Origin: Sulfurimonas sp.
GTDB taxonomy: Bacteria > Campylobacterota > Campylobacteria > Campylobacterales > Sulfurimonadaceae
Length of the DNA stretch: 31,378 nt
Reading direction: 5' to 3'
Assembly: GCA_021648465.1 (NCBI GenBank)
Contig: JAKISR010000023.1
Coordinates: 1 to 31,378, forward strand
Shown: positions 25,191 to 31,378 of the stretch, one piece after another
Position numbering within the stretch: the first letter of the stretch is position 1
Layout: every line of letters starts with the position of its first letter
Position numbers and translations under genes: made by a program
Notes under the pieces: generated by a model
What the model was told of the DNA's origin: nothing
The model's database searches: none
What the model saw: the letters and a program-made list of their open reading frames with translations, nothing else

Positions 25191-26558
25191 ATGCTCGATT
25201 TTTCAAAATTTATAAAATACTCAAAGCCAGGACCTAGATATACAAGTTATCCAACTGCATTAGAATTTAGTGATTCATTTGGTTATGATGAGTTTATAAA
25301 AATACTAGAATCTCAAGACTCTTCTCGTCCATTAAGCTTATATTTTCATCTGCCGTTTTGTAGAAATGCATGTTATTTTTGTGGTTGTAATGTTGTCTTT
25401 ACTTCAAAAGAAGATAAAATGCTTCGTTATATGGACTACTTAAAAAGAGAGTTGAAAATACTCTCAACTCATGTAGATTGTAGTAGGGATGTGATTCAGA
25501 TGCACTTTGGTGGTGGTACACCAACATTTTTCACAGCACCACAACTTAAAGAGATTATAGATGAGATAAAATCATTTTTTCCAAATTTTGTAGAGGGAGC
25601 TGAGATTAGTTGTGAGATTGACCCTCGTCATATAAATGAAGATCAGATGCGGGTTATGCATAAGTCTGGCTTTAATCGTGTAAGTTTTGGTCTTCAAGAT
25701 TTTAATGAAAAAGTTCAAAAAGCAGTTCATAGAATTCAACCATATGATGTTACTAAAGCGGCTATGGATTTAGCTAGAAAGTATAATATGGTTTCAGTAA
25801 ATGTCGACCTTATTTATGGACTTCCATTTCAAACATTAGAGACTTTTAAAGAGACTCTTGCACTTGCACTTACTCTTAGCCCAGATAGATTTGCAGTATT
25901 TAATTATGCTCATGTGCCTTGGCTTAAAAAGACTATGCGTAAGATTGATGAGACAACTCTTCCTCTTCCAGATGAAAAACTTCAAATCATGCAGTATACA
26001 ATTGATTTTTTAACTTCAAATGGTTATAGAATGATTGGTATGGATCACTTTGCAAAACCTGAAGATGAGTTATTTAAGGCAATTGCAAAAGGGGAGCTTC
26101 ATAGAAATTTTCAGGGCTATACAACAAAAGGTGGAGCTGATCTAATTGGAACAGGACTTACATCTATTGGTGAAGGGGTAGGTCATTATGCACAAAACTA
26201 TAAAGTGATGAAAGATTATGAAGAAGCTATTGATGCTGGTAAACTTCCATTTGAAAAAGGTATCACCCTTAACGAAGATGATATGATTCGTCAGTATGTA
26301 ATTATGGAGCTTATGAGTAACTTTAAACTTGATATACAAAGATTTAACAAGCTTTTTAATATTGAATTTGCGACATATTTTGCAGATGCGATAGAAGCAC
26401 TTAAGCCATTTCAAGAAGATGAGCTTTTAACAATGGATGAAAATAAGATAGAGTGTAGTGAAACAGGGACACTTCTTATCAGAAATATTGCTATGCCATT
26501 TGATGCATACATGGTAAAACATGTTGCAAATAAAAAGACTTTTTCTAAAACGGTGTAG
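25191..26558 (+). CDS. hemN: Oxygen-independent coproporphyrinogen III oxidase (radical SAM)
   Basis: HemN decarboxylates coproporphyrinogen III to protoporphyrinogen IX without oxygen, for haem synthesis. The 455-residue length is that of true HemN. GPRYTSYPTA at the N-terminus and C57-x3-C61-x2-C64-x-C66 bind the 4Fe-4S cluster and fourth cysteine of HemN. HFGGGTPTF and SCEIDPRH are radical-SAM substrate and SAM contacts. GLTSIGEGVGHYAQN is the C-terminal signature. The length and GPRYTSYPTA start separate it from HemW. It starts a three-gene plus-strand unit with the Fe-S protein (3-base gap) and lgt. Confidence 0.94.
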   Translation: MLDFSKFIKYSKPGPRYTSYPTALEFSDSFGYDEFIKILESQDSSRPLSLYFHLPFCRNACYFCGCNVVFTSKEDKMLRYMDYLKRELKILSTHVDCSRDVIQMHFGGGTPTFFTAPQLKEIIDEIKSFFPNFVEGAEISCEIDPRHINEDQMRVMHKSGFNRVSFGLQDFNEKVQKAVHRIQPYDVTKAAMDLARKYNMVSVNVDLIYGLPFQTLETFKETLALALTLSPDRFAVFNYAHVPWLKKTMRKIDETTLPLPDEKLQIMQYTIDFLTSNGYRMIGMDHFAKPEDELFKAIAKGELHRNFQGYTTKGGADLIGTGLTSIGEGVGHYAQNYKVMKDYEEAIDAGKLPFEKGITLNEDDMIRQYVIMELMSNFKLDIQRFNKLFNIEFATYFADAIEALKPFQEDELLTMDENKIECSETGTLLIRNIAMPFDAYMVKHVANKKTFSKTV

Positions 26559-26561
26559 AAA

Positions 26562-27845
26562 TTGAGCAAAACACCACAAGATATTTTTAATTTTGGTGCT
26601 ACTACTGATGAGTGTATTAAATGTGGAAAATGTATTCCAGTTTGTACAATTTATAATGTAAATGCTGATGAAGTGACTTCTCCTCGTGGTTTTTTAGATC
26701 TTTTAGGAGCTTACCAAAGAGGAAATTTAGAATTAGATAAAAATGCTAAAGCTATTTTTGAAAGCTGTTTCCTATGTACAGCTTGTGTTGAAATTTGTCC
26801 AAAATCACTTCCTACAGATATGGTTATAGAGCAAGTTCGCTCAGATATAGCTCAAAAATTTGGAATAGCTTGGTATAAAAAAGCTTTCTTTTTACTTCTA
26901 CGTTATCGTTGGTTAAATGACTTAGCTTTTAAATTTGGTTGGGTTTTTCAAACATGTGGGTTTAAAATTAGAGCAGATATAGACTCTATGAGTTCACGTT
27001 TTAATCTACCTATGTTAAAGGCAGATAGACTTCTTCCCAGCCTTAGAAAAACATCATTTTTAAACTCTCATAAAGAAAATATTAATAATGGTGGAAAAAG
27101 AAAAGTAGCTATTTTTATAGGGTGTCTTGGCAATTATAACTATGTTGATATTGGAAACTCACTTTTAGAAATATTAGAGTATTTAAAGATTGATGCTTTT
27201 TTAGCAAAAAAACAAAAATGTTGTTCAGCACCAGCATATTTTACAGGTGATTTTAATACAGTTGATTATAATGCAAAGTTTAATATTGAATATTTTGAGA
27301 GTTTTTCAAAAGACGTTGAAGCTATTATAGTTCCAGAAGCTACTTGCAGTGCAATGTTAAAAATAGATTATGAACACTATTTTCATAATCAACCTGAATG
27401 GAAGGCTAGAGCAAAAGCTATCAAAGATAAAATTTTTATGGCAACAGAGTGGTTAGATAAATATACTGATTTAAATAAAATTTTAGCTTCAAAAAATAAA
27501 GATACTAGAATAGTTACATATCATGATCCTTGTCATGCTAAAAAGATGCAAGATATTTATAAAGAGCCTAGAAATTTAATAAGCAAGAACTATAATATAG
27601 TAGAGATGAGTGATTCAAATTCATGTTGTGGTTTTGGTGGAGTGACAATGCAGAGTGAGAAGTATCATTTTGCAAAAGCTGCTGGTACTCCAAAGGCAGC
27701 AATGATTAGAGAGACAAAAGCGGATATTGTTAGTTCAGAGTGTAGTGCATGTAGAATGCAGATAAATGCTTCGATGAATTATGCTAATGTTGAAACCATA
27801 TTTAAAAATCCAATTGAGCTTATCGCACAAGCTCTAAAAGAGTAA
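26562..27845 (+). CDS. Two-cluster Fe-S oxidoreductase subunit (GlpC/GlcF/HdrD-like, CCG domains)
   Basis: The 427-residue protein carries two [4Fe-4S] ferredoxin motifs: C18-x2-C21-x2-C24-x3-C28 and C69-x2-C72-x2-C75-x3-C79. Two cysteine-rich CCG domains follow (KCCSAPAYFTGD and SCCGFGGVTM, each with further cysteines upstream). This is the layout of GlpC, GlcF, LutA-like and heterodisulfide-reductase D subunits, which pass electrons from a partner dehydrogenase. No partner flavoprotein is encoded nearby, so the substrate cannot be assigned. TTG start, three bases after hemN. No membrane helix is evident. Confidence 0.8.
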   Translation: MSKTPQDIFNFGATTDECIKCGKCIPVCTIYNVNADEVTSPRGFLDLLGAYQRGNLELDKNAKAIFESCFLCTACVEICPKSLPTDMVIEQVRSDIAQKFGIAWYKKAFFLLLRYRWLNDLAFKFGWVFQTCGFKIRADIDSMSSRFNLPMLKADRLLPSLRKTSFLNSHKENINNGGKRKVAIFIGCLGNYNYVDIGNSLLEILEYLKIDAFLAKKQKCCSAPAYFTGDFNTVDYNAKFNIEYFESFSKDVEAIIVPEATCSAMLKIDYEHYFHNQPEWKARAKAIKDKIFMATEWLDKYTDLNKILASKNKDTRIVTYHDPCHAKKMQDIYKEPRNLISKNYNIVEMSDSNSCCGFGGVTMQSEKYHFAKAAGTPKAAMIRETKADIVSSECSACRMQINASMNYANVETIFKNPIELIAQALKE

Positions 27846-27850
27846 TCTGT

Positions 27851-28672
27851 ATGTCATCAGCATGGAATAATATATATGATACTCTTGATCCTGTAGCCTT
27901 TAGCATATTTTCTATACCTATTCATTGGTATGGAATTATGTATGTTTTAGCACTTCTTAGTGCTCTTTATATTGGAAAATATTTTATAAAAAGAGATAAG
28001 CTAGACTTTAAAGGTAAAAAAGTAGACATATATTTTATCTATGTTGAAATAGGAGTTATTTTAGGTGCAAGGCTTGGTTATATCATCTTCTATGATACTC
28101 AAACGCTTTATTATCTCTCTCATCCTTGGCAGATATTTAATCCTTTTTCTGATGGAGAGTTTGTAGGTATTCGTGGTATGAGTTATCATGGAGCAGTTTT
28201 AGGCTTTTTAATTGCTACTTATATTTACTCTTTAAGACATAAAATAGCACTTGGCAAAATTATGGATTTAGTAGCTATTAGTGTTCCTTTAGCTTTTATA
28301 TTTGGAAGAATTGGAAACTTTTTAAATAAAGAATTAATTGGAAGAGAAACTGATGTGCCTTGGGGAATTTTTGTTGATGGTGTACTTCGTCATCCATCGC
28401 AACTTTATGAAGCTATTTTAGAAGGCTTAGGTGTGTTTATAGTTGTTTATATATATAGGAATTATCAAAAATTTAGTGGAGAGCTTATACTAATCTATGC
28501 AATGAGCTATGGAGTGCTTAGATTTTTAGCAGAGATTTATCGTGCACCTGATCCTCAAATAGGTTATATTTGTTGTAATGCCATAACATTTGGACAACTT
28601 TTAAGTCTTGGAATGAGTTTTTTAGCTTTACTTGGGTGGTTTTATTTTAAACAAAAGTCTAAATTAGCTTAA
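27851..28672 (+). CDS. lgt: Prolipoprotein diacylglyceryl transferase
   Basis: Lgt moves diacylglyceryl from phosphatidylglycerol to the lipobox cysteine of prolipoproteins in the inner membrane. The 273-residue protein has about seven hydrophobic helices. Its motifs are IHWYGIMY near the start, YHGAVLG in the middle, and the Lgt signature FGRIGNFLNKELIGR with the essential arginine and Asn-x3-Glu features. HPSQLYEA follows. It is separated from the Fe-S gene by five bases, and its 3' end overlaps the convergent DUF2062 gene by four bases. Confidence 0.94.
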   Translation: MSSAWNNIYDTLDPVAFSIFSIPIHWYGIMYVLALLSALYIGKYFIKRDKLDFKGKKVDIYFIYVEIGVILGARLGYIIFYDTQTLYYLSHPWQIFNPFSDGEFVGIRGMSYHGAVLGFLIATYIYSLRHKIALGKIMDLVAISVPLAFIFGRIGNFLNKELIGRETDVPWGIFVDGVLRHPSQLYEAILEGLGVFIVVYIYRNYQKFSGELILIYAMSYGVLRFLAEIYRAPDPQIGYICCNAITFGQLLSLGMSFLALLGWFYFKQKSKLA

Positions 28673-29166
28673 CCTCTATCTTTACGATGAAGCTTTTTAT
28701 TTCTTTTGATGGAAGATCTCCAAAGATGATTTATAAGATAGTAAGCTAAAGATGAAAAAACTATAGAATAAAAAGCTGCACCTATATAGAGAGGAATAAA
28801 AATATCTTTTAAATTATTACTAAACCACTCTATTGTCATTTCAACAGGTGTTGTTTCTATGCCTAAGATAAAACTACCAGTTAAATATTCTATATAATAT
28901 ATTAGTGGCATAGTAAATGGGTTACTAACCCAACACATTGCAATTGCAATAGGGACATTAAATCTAGTAAATGGCATAACTGCTAAAACAGCTAACATCT
29001 GCATAGGCATGGGAATAAAGGCAATAAAAAGACCAATAAATACAGCTTTTGATACCATTTTTCTACTTGAAGATAAATATTCAAATGGAACCTTGTGATG
29101 TTTTATAAAAGTTTTTAATTTTTTATTGGTACTAATTTTTTTAAATATTTTTCTTATCATTGTCAA
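28669..29166 (-). CDS. DUF2062 family inner-membrane protein
   Basis: The 165-residue protein has a basic N-terminus (KIFKKISTNKKLKTF). About three to four membrane segments follow: VFIGLFIAFIPMPMQMLAVL, the WVSNPFTMPLIYYIEYLTG region typical of DUF2062, and a C-terminal helix before a strongly basic tail. The family has no settled function. The ATG at 29166 is taken; an ATG two codons later is equally possible. It is a single-gene unit converging on lgt and diverging from the helicase gene. Confidence 0.8.
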   Translation of the reverse strand: MTMIRKIFKKISTNKKLKTFIKHHKVPFEYLSSSRKMVSKAVFIGLFIAFIPMPMQMLAVLAVMPFTRFNVPIAIAMCWVSNPFTMPLIYYIEYLTGSFILGIETTPVEMTIEWFSNNLKDIFIPLYIGAAFYSIVFSSLAYYLINHLWRSSIKRNKKLHRKDRG

Positions 29167-29220
29167 TACTATTTTTTTTATATTTATTATATCTATAAAG
29201 AACTTATATCTTTAATAATA

Positions 29221-29229
29221 TGTTAAAAT
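29221..29229 (+). promoter_or_regulatory. Extended -10 element for the DEAD-box helicase gene
   Basis: TG-T-TAAAAT at 29221-29229 lies about 40 bases before the start, and AAGGG at 29258-29262 is a good ribosome site. The gap is shared with the divergent DUF2062 gene. Confidence 0.45.
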
Positions 29230-29267
29230 TCGACTAACAAAAGTTTAATATATTACTAAGGGTACAA

Positions 29268-30551
29268 ATGTCATTTGAAAAATTAGGAGTTATGAAGCAA
29301 CTTCTTGGAGCAATAAACGATTTAGGCTATAAAAATCCTACAACAGTACAAACAAGAGCGATACCTTTAGTATTTGCTAATAGTGATATATTTGCTACCG
29401 CACAAACTGGAACTGGGAAAACAGCTGCTTTTGGACTTCCAATGATTCAGTGTCTTCGTTCTCACTCAGATAATGCAGATAGAGAGATTAGAGGTCTTAT
29501 ACTGTCACCAACTCGTGAGCTTTCAATTCAAATACATGAAGATTTACAAAATTATGCAAAGTATATGAAACTAAGTATTGCAATCTTGGTTGGTGGTAAA
29601 GATATAGAGTCTCAACAAAAAATTCTTAAAAAAGGTGTTGATATTGTTATTGCAACACCTGGGAGAATATTAGAACATGTTGAGAATGGACTTAGTTTAA
29701 AGAGTATAGAAATTTTTGTACTTGATGAAGCAGACAGAATGTTAGATATGGGTTTTGTAAAAGAGATAAGAAAAATTCATCCTATTCTTCCAAAGAGACA
29801 TCAAACACTACTTTTTTCTGCAACATATAGTGATAAGGTTAGAAAACTATCAAAACTTCTTCTTACAAAACCAGCATTTATAGAAGCTACTAAAAGAAAT
29901 ACCACGGTTGATACTATAAATCAAAAAATTTATCTTGTAGACCGCGAAAGAAAAGCAGAACTTTTAGCATATATAATTGGTTCAAGAAATTTTAGACAAG
30001 TTTTAGTATTTACAAAAACTAAAGCTAGTGCAGATGAGTTAATTATTGAGCTTAAAAAAGATGGACTAAAATGTGGAGTTATCCATGGAGACAAAACACA
30101 AGCAAAGCGTTTAAAAACACTTAATGAATTTAAAGAAGGCAAGATTAAAGTTTTAGTTGCAACAGATATAGCATCTCGCGGATTAGATATAGAGCATCTT
30201 CCATATGTAATCAACTATGAACTTCCATCAATTCCAGAGGATTATATCCATAGAGTTGGTAGAACTGGTAGAGCAGGGCGTAATGGTGAAGCTATCTCAC
30301 TTATAGATATTTATGAGAAATATGATATAAAAGAAGTTGAAAATCTTATAGGTATAAAGATTCCTCAAGAAACTATAGAGGGATTTGAACCTGATCCAAC
30401 CATAAGAAGAAAAGATATTGAAAATATAAAGCTAAAAAGTGAACATAAAAAACAAGAAAAAAAAAGAGTGACCAAAAAAGCTCCTAAAAAAACCACAGCA
30501 AAGAGTTTAAAAGTAACTAAGAAAAAAAGAAAAACAACAAAGCGTGACTAA
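29268..30551 (+). CDS. DEAD-box ATP-dependent RNA helicase (RhlE-like)
   Basis: The 427-residue helicase has the Q-motif region (LGYKNPTTVQTRAIP), motif I AQTGTGKT, PTREL (Ia), TPGR (Ib), VLDEADRML (II) and SAT (III). The second domain has TDIASRGLD (V) and HRVGRTGRAGR (VI). After about residue 370 comes a lysine-rich tail (KKAPKKTT, KKKRKTTKRD) likely to bind RNA. It fits RhlE-type helicases of bacteria, acting in ribosome assembly or RNA turnover, often in the cold. It is a single-gene unit. Confidence 0.93.
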   Translation: MSFEKLGVMKQLLGAINDLGYKNPTTVQTRAIPLVFANSDIFATAQTGTGKTAAFGLPMIQCLRSHSDNADREIRGLILSPTRELSIQIHEDLQNYAKYMKLSIAILVGGKDIESQQKILKKGVDIVIATPGRILEHVENGLSLKSIEIFVLDEADRMLDMGFVKEIRKIHPILPKRHQTLLFSATYSDKVRKLSKLLLTKPAFIEATKRNTTVDTINQKIYLVDRERKAELLAYIIGSRNFRQVLVFTKTKASADELIIELKKDGLKCGVIHGDKTQAKRLKTLNEFKEGKIKVLVATDIASRGLDIEHLPYVINYELPSIPEDYIHRVGRTGRAGRNGEAISLIDIYEKYDIKEVENLIGIKIPQETIEGFEPDPTIRRKDIENIKLKSEHKKQEKKRVTKKAPKKTTAKSLKVTKKKRKTTKRD

Positions 30552-30702
30552 GTGCTAGTGATTCTTTATAGAGATGATAATTTATAGTATCTATTAACAA
30601 ATTTTTGTAAATGTGATTTAACGAAAAATTCTATACCATTATTTTAAATATTTTGAAAATACATAAAACTAAACATCTGTTTTTAGGCATTTTCGTAAAA
30701 TT
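30552..30702 (+). other. Gene-free AT-rich spacer after the helicase
   Basis: About 150 bases with no convincing ORF or RNA gene and only weak AT-rich self-complementarity. No strong terminator with a U-tract directly follows the helicase stop. Confidence 0.5.
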
Positions 30703-30732
30703 AGATAGAACACTTTTGGTGTTCGTTTATCT
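30703..30732 (+). promoter_or_regulatory. Inverted repeat upstream of the brnT -10 (operator or weak terminator)
   Basis: GAACAC (30708-30713) pairs with GTGTTC (30719-30724) around TTTTG. Outer arms AGATA (30703-30707) and TATCT (30728-30732) extend the stem with a three-base bulge. It lacks a following T-tract and lies 13 bases before the -10, so an operator for the toxin-antitoxin operon is as likely as a helicase terminator. Confidence 0.5.
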
Positions 30733-30742
30733 GTCGTATATT

Positions 30743-30750
30743 GCTATAAT
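30743..30750 (+). promoter_or_regulatory. brnT promoter, extended -10
   Basis: TG-C-TATAAT would be the consensus extended -10; the sequence here reads TGCTATAAT from 30742/30743 with TATAAT at 30745-30750. It lies 27 bases before the TTG start, with AAAGG at 30766-30770 as ribosome site. Confidence 0.6.
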
Positions 30751-30776
30751 CAGAATATATTAATGAAAGGCTTGCT

Positions 30777-31061
30777 TTGAAATTTGAATGGAGTGATAAC
30801 GAAAACAACTTAAACATCAAAAAACATCAAGTTAGTTTCTATGGAGTAAAAGAAGTTTTTTTAGACCTTATGCATATTTCAAAACTTGACCATTGTTTTG
30901 ATTATTTTAAAGAGAGATGGATAACACTAGAAATAACTTCAAAAGATAAAATCTTAGTTGTTGCCAATAACTTTTTTGATGAGAATGGTGAGGAGATCAT
31001 CAAAATCATAAGTGCAAGAAAAGCCAATGAAAAAGAAAGGATTTTTTATGAGCAACATTAA
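30777..31061 (+). CDS. brnT: BrnT-family type II toxin (ribonuclease)
   Basis: The 94-residue product follows the BrnT pattern: FEWSDNENNLNIKKHQVSF at the start, EVFLD, ERWITLEI in the middle, and the ending IIKIISARKANEKERIFYE, the conserved ISARxAxxxER-x-Y element. BrnT toxins are RelE-like ribonucleases that stop translation and are bound by BrnA, encoded just downstream. The TTG start is supported by AAAGG six bases before. Here the downstream antitoxin frame is interrupted, so either the toxin is weak or inactive, or the antitoxin is still made. Confidence 0.85.
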   Translation: MKFEWSDNENNLNIKKHQVSFYGVKEVFLDLMHISKLDHCFDYFKERWITLEITSKDKILVVANNFFDENGEEIIKIISARKANEKERIFYEQH

Positions 31062-31091
31062 AAAAAGAGAAAAGTTTGATGTGATTATGAG

Positions 31092-31287
31092 ATGCTAGAT
31101 GAATATGACTTTAGCGATGGTGTTCGCGGCAGGTTCTATGAACCTAAAAAAAATACCTGTTTCCCTAAGACTAGAGAATGATATAGTTTTGTATTTTAAA
31201 AAATTAGCAAGTGAGCAAAAAGTTTCATATCAAATACTTATCAATGCACTTTATACTACCCCAAGAAAATCAAACAACTTTTTGTAA
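31092..31287 (+). pseudogene. brnA: BrnA-like antitoxin, frameshifted at an A8 run
   Basis: Read from ATG 31092, the frame gives MLDEYDFSDGVRGRFYEPKK, a typical BrnA N-terminus, then fails after the A8 run at 31146-31153 and stops at a TGA near 31181. In the frame one base on, the sequence resumes as KKIPVSLRLEND, then YFKKLASEQKVSYQILINAL, the expected ribbon-helix-helix C-terminus, ending at 31287. Removing one A would join them. A further possible N-terminal extension from ATG 31048 (MSNIKKREKFDVIM) is in the C-terminal frame and would need a second, opposite shift near 31090. It could be a true mutation, a slippage-expressed gene or a sequencing error. Confidence 0.75.
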
Positions 31288-31288
31288 A

Positions 31289-31317
31289 GTTTAATTCTCA
31301 AAAGAGTAAAATTAAAC
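31289..31317. terminator. AT-rich hairpin after the antitoxin
   Basis: GTTTAATT (31289-31296) pairs with AATTAAAC (31310-31317), with CTC/GAG inside and a TAA bulge. It could end the brnTA transcript, but there is no following T-tract. Confidence 0.35.
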
Positions 31318-31338
31318 AATAAAAGTGAGGGTATAAAT

Positions 31339-31378
31339 ATGAGTAGGAAAATGGCTAAATTTTCAACACAGTTAAAAA
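31339..31378 (+). CDS. Start of an unidentified gene, cut by the window edge
   Basis: An ATG at 31339 has a strong GTGAGGG ribosome site ending eight bases before. It opens MSRKMAKFSTQLK with no stop to the end of the window. Too little is present to identify it. It lies after the brnTA hairpin. Confidence 0.5.
   Translation, partial: MSRKMAKFSTQLK

Noticed and set aside
1..31378. CRISPR arrays, insertion sequences, integrases, prophage genes or poly-G phase-variable tracts
   Set aside because: No regularly spaced repeats, transposase or integrase-like proteins were seen, and no long G or C runs occur; only A/T homopolymers normal for this composition.

Overview
The window looks like a chromosomal segment of a free-living member of the Campylobacterota (epsilonproteobacteria), most like Sulfurimonas or a relative. 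The evidence is the very AT-rich DNA (about 30% G+C by eye), tightly overlapping genes, frequent TTG/GTG starts, cbb3-oxidase assembly genes (ccoI, ccoS), a c553-like monohaem cytochrome, and the overall protein flavour. The genus is inferred and could not be checked against a database.

Layout: positions 1-91 hold the 3' end of a 5S rRNA, so an rRNA operon ends here. A plus-strand operon (227-4425) carries gmhA, gmhB, a half-length asparaginase-like gene, ccoI and ccoS, followed by a convergent c-type cytochrome gene. hldD and hldE (4878-7309) complete the ADP-L-glycero-D-manno-heptose pathway begun by gmhA/gmhB. A minus-strand pair (9572-7306) encodes a membrane-anchored glycosidase-like protein and heptosyltransferase WaaF. 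A lone third GT9 glycosyltransferase (9660-10622) follows. A six-gene minus-strand operon (16461-10608) reads waaC, a UDP-glucuronate-epimerase-like gene, a GT4 glycosyltransferase, a WaaL-like O-antigen ligase/polymerase, a WaaP-like sugar kinase and a GT2 glycosyltransferase.

Diverging from waaC is an eight-gene plus-strand operon (16563-25079). It starts with an MsbA-like lipid flippase and continues with a legionaminic-acid-type nonulosonate set: dehydratase (LegB), PLP aminotransferase (LegC), NeuD/PglD-type acetyltransferase, synthase (NeuB/LegI), hydrolysing 2-epimerase (NeuC/LegG) and CMP-sugar synthetase (NeuA/LegF). It ends with a sialyltransferase-like gene. Together these suggest that the organism builds a heptose-containing LPS core and caps it with a sialic-acid-like sugar.

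After 25.1 kb the content is mostly housekeeping: hemN, a GlpC/GlcF-like two-cluster Fe-S protein, lgt, a DUF2062 membrane protein and a DEAD-box RNA helicase. The window ends with a BrnT-type toxin gene whose BrnA-like antitoxin is split by a frameshift at an A8 run, then the first 13 codons of an unidentified gene.

Most notable points: a GC-rich tandem hairpin insert between legB and legC; the frameshifted antitoxin; a TIM-barrel glycosidase-like protein apparently lacking the usual acid/base Asn-Glu; a conserved-looking half asparaginase overlapping both neighbours by 17 nt; and a complete nonulosonate operon linked to LPS rather than flagellar genes. No CRISPR array, tRNA, insertion sequence or prophage was seen. 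No gene-free stretch exceeds 300 bases.
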